This document shows positions 6,987-9,330 of a DNA stretch of 9,330 bases, one piece after another. The stretch lies in the NCBI GenBank assembly GCA_023818725.1, contig JAMWBX010000023.1:1-9330 (forward strand). Reading direction: 5' to 3'. Source of the DNA: Candidatus Omnitrophota bacterium. GTDB lineage: Bacteria > Ratteibacteria > UBA8468 > B48-G9 > DTJG01. The first letter of the stretch is position 1. Each line of letters opens with the position of its first letter. Below the pieces are notes generated by a model. It was not told where the DNA came from, ran no database searches, and saw only the letters and a program-made list of their open reading frames with translations. The position numbers and the translations under genes are program-made.

Positions 6987-7798
6987 AAATTAAAGACTAT
7001 AAAAGAATTGCGAGAGATGCGAGGAAAAAGATAGTTATTATGCATTCAAGGTCAAATAGCTCTCACATCGGGTCCGCCTTTTCCGTAGTGGAAATTTTAG
7101 TTTCATTATATTTTTGTATTATGAGAATTAAACCAGACGATCCTTGTTGGGAAGGTAGAGATAGATTTATTTTAAGCAAGGGACACGCCGCTTCAGCTCT
7201 CTACGCTGTACTTGCTCTGAAAGGGTTTTTTCCTGAAAACATTCTTGATACCTATGCTATTGATGGCGGAAAATTATTTGGGCATGTGACAAAGGATGTT
7301 GTACCGGGCGCAGAAACATCTACTGGTTCTCTGGGACACGGCCTTTCTATCGGAGCAGGTATGGCAATTGCTGGAAAGTATGATAAAAGAAAATTTCGCG
7401 TATTTGTATTGATGTCTGATGGAGAATGCGATGAAGGCGCAATATGGGAGACTGCCCTGTTTGCTTCGCATCATAAACTAGACAATTTAGTCGCTATTAT
7501 TGATTATAACAAATTACAGTCATTTGGTAGAACAAATGAGGTCGTTAATTTAGAACCTTTAGCAAAGAAATGGGAGGCGTTCGGATGGGCTGTGAGAGAA
7601 GTTGACGGTCATAGTTTTCCACGCTTGATAAGGATTTTTTCCAGCATTCCTTTACAGCGATATAAACCGAACTTGATTATTGCACATACTATTAAGGGTA
7701 AAGGCATATCTTTTATGGAAAATAAACTTGAGTGGCATTATAAATCACCGGACGAGACACATCTGGCGATGGCGCTAAACGAGCTAAAGATTAAATGA
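6980..7798 (+). CDS. Transketolase, amino-terminal (thiamine-diphosphate-binding) subunit
   Basis: This 272-residue protein is the first half of a split transketolase. It carries SSHIGSAFS (27-35) where classic enzymes have SGHPGG, LSKGHAASALYA (65-76) with His69, TGSLGHGLS (115-123), and the thiamine diphosphate/metal motif SDGECDEG (146-153) completed by Asn177 in IIDYNK. The first Gly of the usual GDG is Ser146. It should pair with the next gene product to move a two-carbon ketol unit from a ketose phosphate to an acceptor aldehyde or ketone. The start is in a 7-base overlap with the methyltransferase and fits the usual amino end. Because it is embedded between sugar-modifying genes rather than pentose-phosphate genes, a dedicated role in branching a nucleotide sugar is a reasonable inference. 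A housekeeping or precursor-supply role cannot be excluded. Confidence 0.92.
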   Translation: MLKIKDYKRIARDARKKIVIMHSRSNSSHIGSAFSVVEILVSLYFCIMRIKPDDPCWEGRDRFILSKGHAASALYAVLALKGFFPENILDTYAIDGGKLFGHVTKDVVPGAETSTGSLGHGLSIGAGMAIAGKYDKRKFRVFVLMSDGECDEGAIWETALFASHHKLDNLVAIIDYNKLQSFGRTNEVVNLEPLAKKWEAFGWAVREVDGHSFPRLIRIFSSIPLQRYKPNLIIAHTIKGKGISFMENKLEWHYKSPDETHLAMALNELKIK

Positions 7799-8751
7799 GG
7801 CAATCTTTTATAAAGGTGCTTACGGAATTAGCAAGAAAGGATGAAAAAATTTTTTTGCTTACAGGAGATCTGGGATTTTCTGTTTTTGAAAAATTTAGAG
7901 AAGAATTTCCGCATAGATTTTTGAACATAGGAGTAGCAGAGCAAAATATGATAGGAATTGCTTCAGGACTTGCTTTATCCGGAAAAATTGTTTTTGTCTA
8001 TTCTATAATTCCTTTTTTAATTATGCGCCCGTTTGAACAGATAAGGCTCGATATTTGTTATCAGAATGTTAATGTAAAGATAGTAGGCAGTGGAGGAGGT
8101 TTTGCCTATGGTTCAGCAGGTTGCACTCATCATGCAACTGAGGATATTTCCATAATGAGATCTCTTCCAAATATGACGGTGATCTGCCCCGCTGATCCTG
8201 TGGAAACTGAATTAGCCATTAAATGTTCTGTGGAATATGATGGTCCAGTATATATAAGAATAGGCAGAGAAAAACAAAAAATTTATTATAAAGAACCGGA
8301 ATTTAAAATCGGTAAAGGAATTATTGTTAGGGAAGGAGACCATATTACCATTATTTCTACAGGAGATATGCTTAAAAATGTATTGGAAGCGGCAAGAAAA
8401 TTATCAGAGATGAACATAGATGCAAGGATAATAAGTATGCATACCGTTAAACCGATAGATGCTGCGGTTATTTTAAAATCAGCAAATGAGACAAAGGCAA
8501 TATTTACTGTTGAAGAACATAACATAATTGGCGGTCTTGGCAGCGCAGTTGCAGAAGTTTTGATGGAATCGCGCTGTAAGAACATTATTTTTAGAAGAAT
8601 TGGCATTCCTGATACATTTGCAAAAAAGGTGGGAAGTCAGGAATATTTAAAAGAAGTTTACGGATTATCTGTTGATTCAATACTTAAAACAATCGTAGAG
8701 GTTTATGATGGAAACAGAAGAAAAAGAAATAAGAAAAAAAGTTTTTTATAA
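7795..8751 (+). CDS. Transketolase, carboxy-terminal subunit
   Basis: This 318-residue partner of the preceding gene contains the pyrimidine-binding domain and the carboxy-terminal transketolase domain. GVAEQNMIGIASGLA (46-60) carries the catalytic Glu49 that activates thiamine diphosphate. GGGFAYGSAGCTHHATED (100-117) and the downstream SLPNMTVICPADPVE are typical of split transketolases, and IRIGR follows in the expected place. A second domain begins near 170 and includes SMHTVKPID and VEEHNIIGGLGSA. Together with the upstream subunit it would form the active heterodimer or heterotetramer in the cytoplasm. Start and previous stop share ATGA, so synthesis of the two halves is likely coupled. 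The last residues are strongly basic (NRRKRNKKK), mainly because this stretch is also the start of the overlapping next gene. Confidence 0.92.
   Translation: MRQSFIKVLTELARKDEKIFLLTGDLGFSVFEKFREEFPHRFLNIGVAEQNMIGIASGLALSGKIVFVYSIIPFLIMRPFEQIRLDICYQNVNVKIVGSGGGFAYGSAGCTHHATEDISIMRSLPNMTVICPADPVETELAIKCSVEYDGPVYIRIGREKQKIYYKEPEFKIGKGIIVREGDHITIISTGDMLKNVLEAARKLSEMNIDARIISMHTVKPIDAAVILKSANETKAIFTVEEHNIIGGLGSAVAEVLMESRCKNIIFRRIGIPDTFAKKVGSQEYLKEVYGLSVDSILKTIVEVYDGNRRKRNKKKSFL
8697..8701 (+). promoter_or_regulatory. Ribosome binding site for rfbH-like gene
   Basis: AGAGG lies 6 bases before the ATG at 8708 and 3 bases before another in-frame ATG at 8705. The spacing favours 8708. The site is inside the transketolase gene, so the downstream gene starts in a 44-base overlap. 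Confidence 0.5.
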
Positions 8752-9330
8752 AGTCAGAAAATTCTATAAACTTAAAAAAGAAAAATTCATTCCAGGTCAA
8801 ACATATATCAATTACGCAGGCAGGGTATACGACGAAGAAGAATTGATAAATCTGGTGGATGCATCACTTGATTTCTGGTTGACAGAAGGCAGATACGCAA
8901 AAAAGTTTGAACAGGGGCTCAGCAATTTTTTAGGCATTAAGTATTGCATTCTGACCAATTCAGGTTCTTCTGCAAATTTACTGGCTGTTTCAGCACTAAC
9001 ATCTCCATTGTTGAAAGAAAAAAGGTTGAAACCAAAAGACGAAGTAATAACAACTGCCTGCGGATTTCCTACTACTTTAAACCCGATTATACAGAATAAT
9101 CTTGTGCCTGTTTTTATTGATATCAAACCTGGTACTTACAACATTGATGTTAACAAAATAGAAAAAGCGATTTCAAAAAAAACAAAAGCGATTTTTATCG
9201 CTCATACACTTGGTAATCCAGCAGATTTGAAAAAAATAGTGAAAATTGTAAAAAAATATAATCTCTGGTTCATTGAAGATAACTGTGATAGTTTAGGCTC
9301 GAAATACAAAGGAAGATACACAGGGACATT
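8708..9330 (+). CDS. rfbH: CDP-4-keto-6-deoxyglucose 3-dehydratase (RfbH/E1-type), 3' end cut by window edge
   Basis: The frame is open from 8708 to the right edge (207 full codons of an expected 430-440), so it has no stop here. RfbH removes the C3 hydroxyl of CDP-4-keto-6-deoxy-D-glucose using PMP and a [2Fe-2S] cluster, with a separate reductase (E3). The amino half matches the family closely: FIPGQTYINYAGRVYDEEEL (27-46), VDASLDFWLTEGRYAKKFE (50-68), NSGSSANLLAVSALTSP (84-100), DEVITTACGFPTTLNPIIQN (111-130), FIAHTLGNPADL (163-174) and IEDNCDSLGS with Asp191. LDFWLT.GR and GFPTT.NPIIQN separate RfbH from ordinary sugar aminotransferases. The decisive HHITMGEGG histidine and the cluster cysteines lie beyond the edge and cannot be checked. 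It completes an rfbF-rfbG-rfbH set in this operon. No E3 gene is visible. Confidence 0.9.
   Translation, partial: METEEKEIRKKVFYKVRKFYKLKKEKFIPGQTYINYAGRVYDEEELINLVDASLDFWLTEGRYAKKFEQGLSNFLGIKYCILTNSGSSANLLAVSALTSPLLKEKRLKPKDEVITTACGFPTTLNPIIQNNLVPVFIDIKPGTYNIDVNKIEKAISKKTKAIFIAHTLGNPADLKKIVKIVKKYNLWFIEDNCDSLGSKYKGRYTGT

Larger units (their letters stand above)
1..9330 (+). other. Nucleotide-sugar biosynthesis operon segment (GDP block plus CDP block)
   Basis: Ten same-strand genes are joined by overlaps of 19, 8, 13, 4, 34, 7, 4 and 44 bases and one 3-base gap, so they are probably co-transcribed and translationally coupled. Genes before 2927 belong to the GDP-mannose route and those after 2915 to the CDP-glucose route or to sugar branching. 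No promoter, terminator, transposase or RNA gene was seen in any gap, because there are essentially no gaps. Glycosyltransferases and export genes expected of an O-antigen locus must lie outside. Confidence 0.8.

Noticed and set aside
6980..8751. A single transketolase gene broken by a frameshift
   Set aside because: The two halves have proper family ends, an ATGA start-stop overlap and the domain boundary known from natural split transketolases, so this is a two-subunit enzyme rather than a pseudogene.
8812..9126. Antisense open frame of 104 codons near the right edge
   Set aside because: The sense strand encodes the conserved amino half of RfbH throughout, although that gene lacks a stop inside the window.

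Overview
The window is one unbroken, plus-strand run of ten protein-coding genes. Every gene I can assign makes or modifies a nucleotide-activated sugar. The two end genes are cut by the window edges. Neighbouring genes overlap by 4 to 44 bases or are separated by 3 bases, so I see no room for an internal promoter or terminator, and no RNA gene, insertion sequence, CRISPR array or long repeat. This looks like the middle of a long polysaccharide (probably lipopolysaccharide O-antigen) biosynthesis operon of a Gram-negative bacterium. The DNA is AT-rich and arginine is mostly AGA/AGG. I cannot name the organism; the AT-richness and gene mixture would fit many environmental lineages.

Left block (about 1-2927), GDP-sugar genes: the 3' part of GDP-mannose 4,6-dehydratase (gmd); a DegT/StrS-fold PLP protein whose Schiff-base lysine is replaced by histidine, as in the sugar 3-dehydratases ColD and RfbH; and a GDP-L-fucose synthase/ColC-type epimerase-reductase with all its catalytic residues. 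Read in order, these three could turn GDP-mannose into GDP-L-colitose or a close relative.

Right block (about 2915-9330), CDP-sugar genes: glucose-1-phosphate cytidylyltransferase (rfbF), a CDP-glucose 4,6-dehydratase-like enzyme (rfbG), a second SDR protein of uncertain reaction, a three-domain sugar C-methyltransferase of the TylC3/TcaB9 type, the two halves of a split transketolase, and the 5' half of an RfbH-type CDP-4-keto-6-deoxyglucose 3-dehydratase.

Taken together, the cluster encodes two 6-deoxy-4-keto routes (GDP and CDP), two probable 3-dehydratases, one C-methyltransferase and one thiamine-diphosphate ketol transferase. The most interesting inference is a branched-chain sugar built on the CDP route, in which the split transketolase adds a two-carbon unit to a keto sugar. 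That would be analogous to the acetyl transfer by YerE in yersiniose synthesis, but with a different enzyme family. No glycosyltransferase, flippase or polymerase, and no E3 reductase partner for RfbH, lies inside the window.
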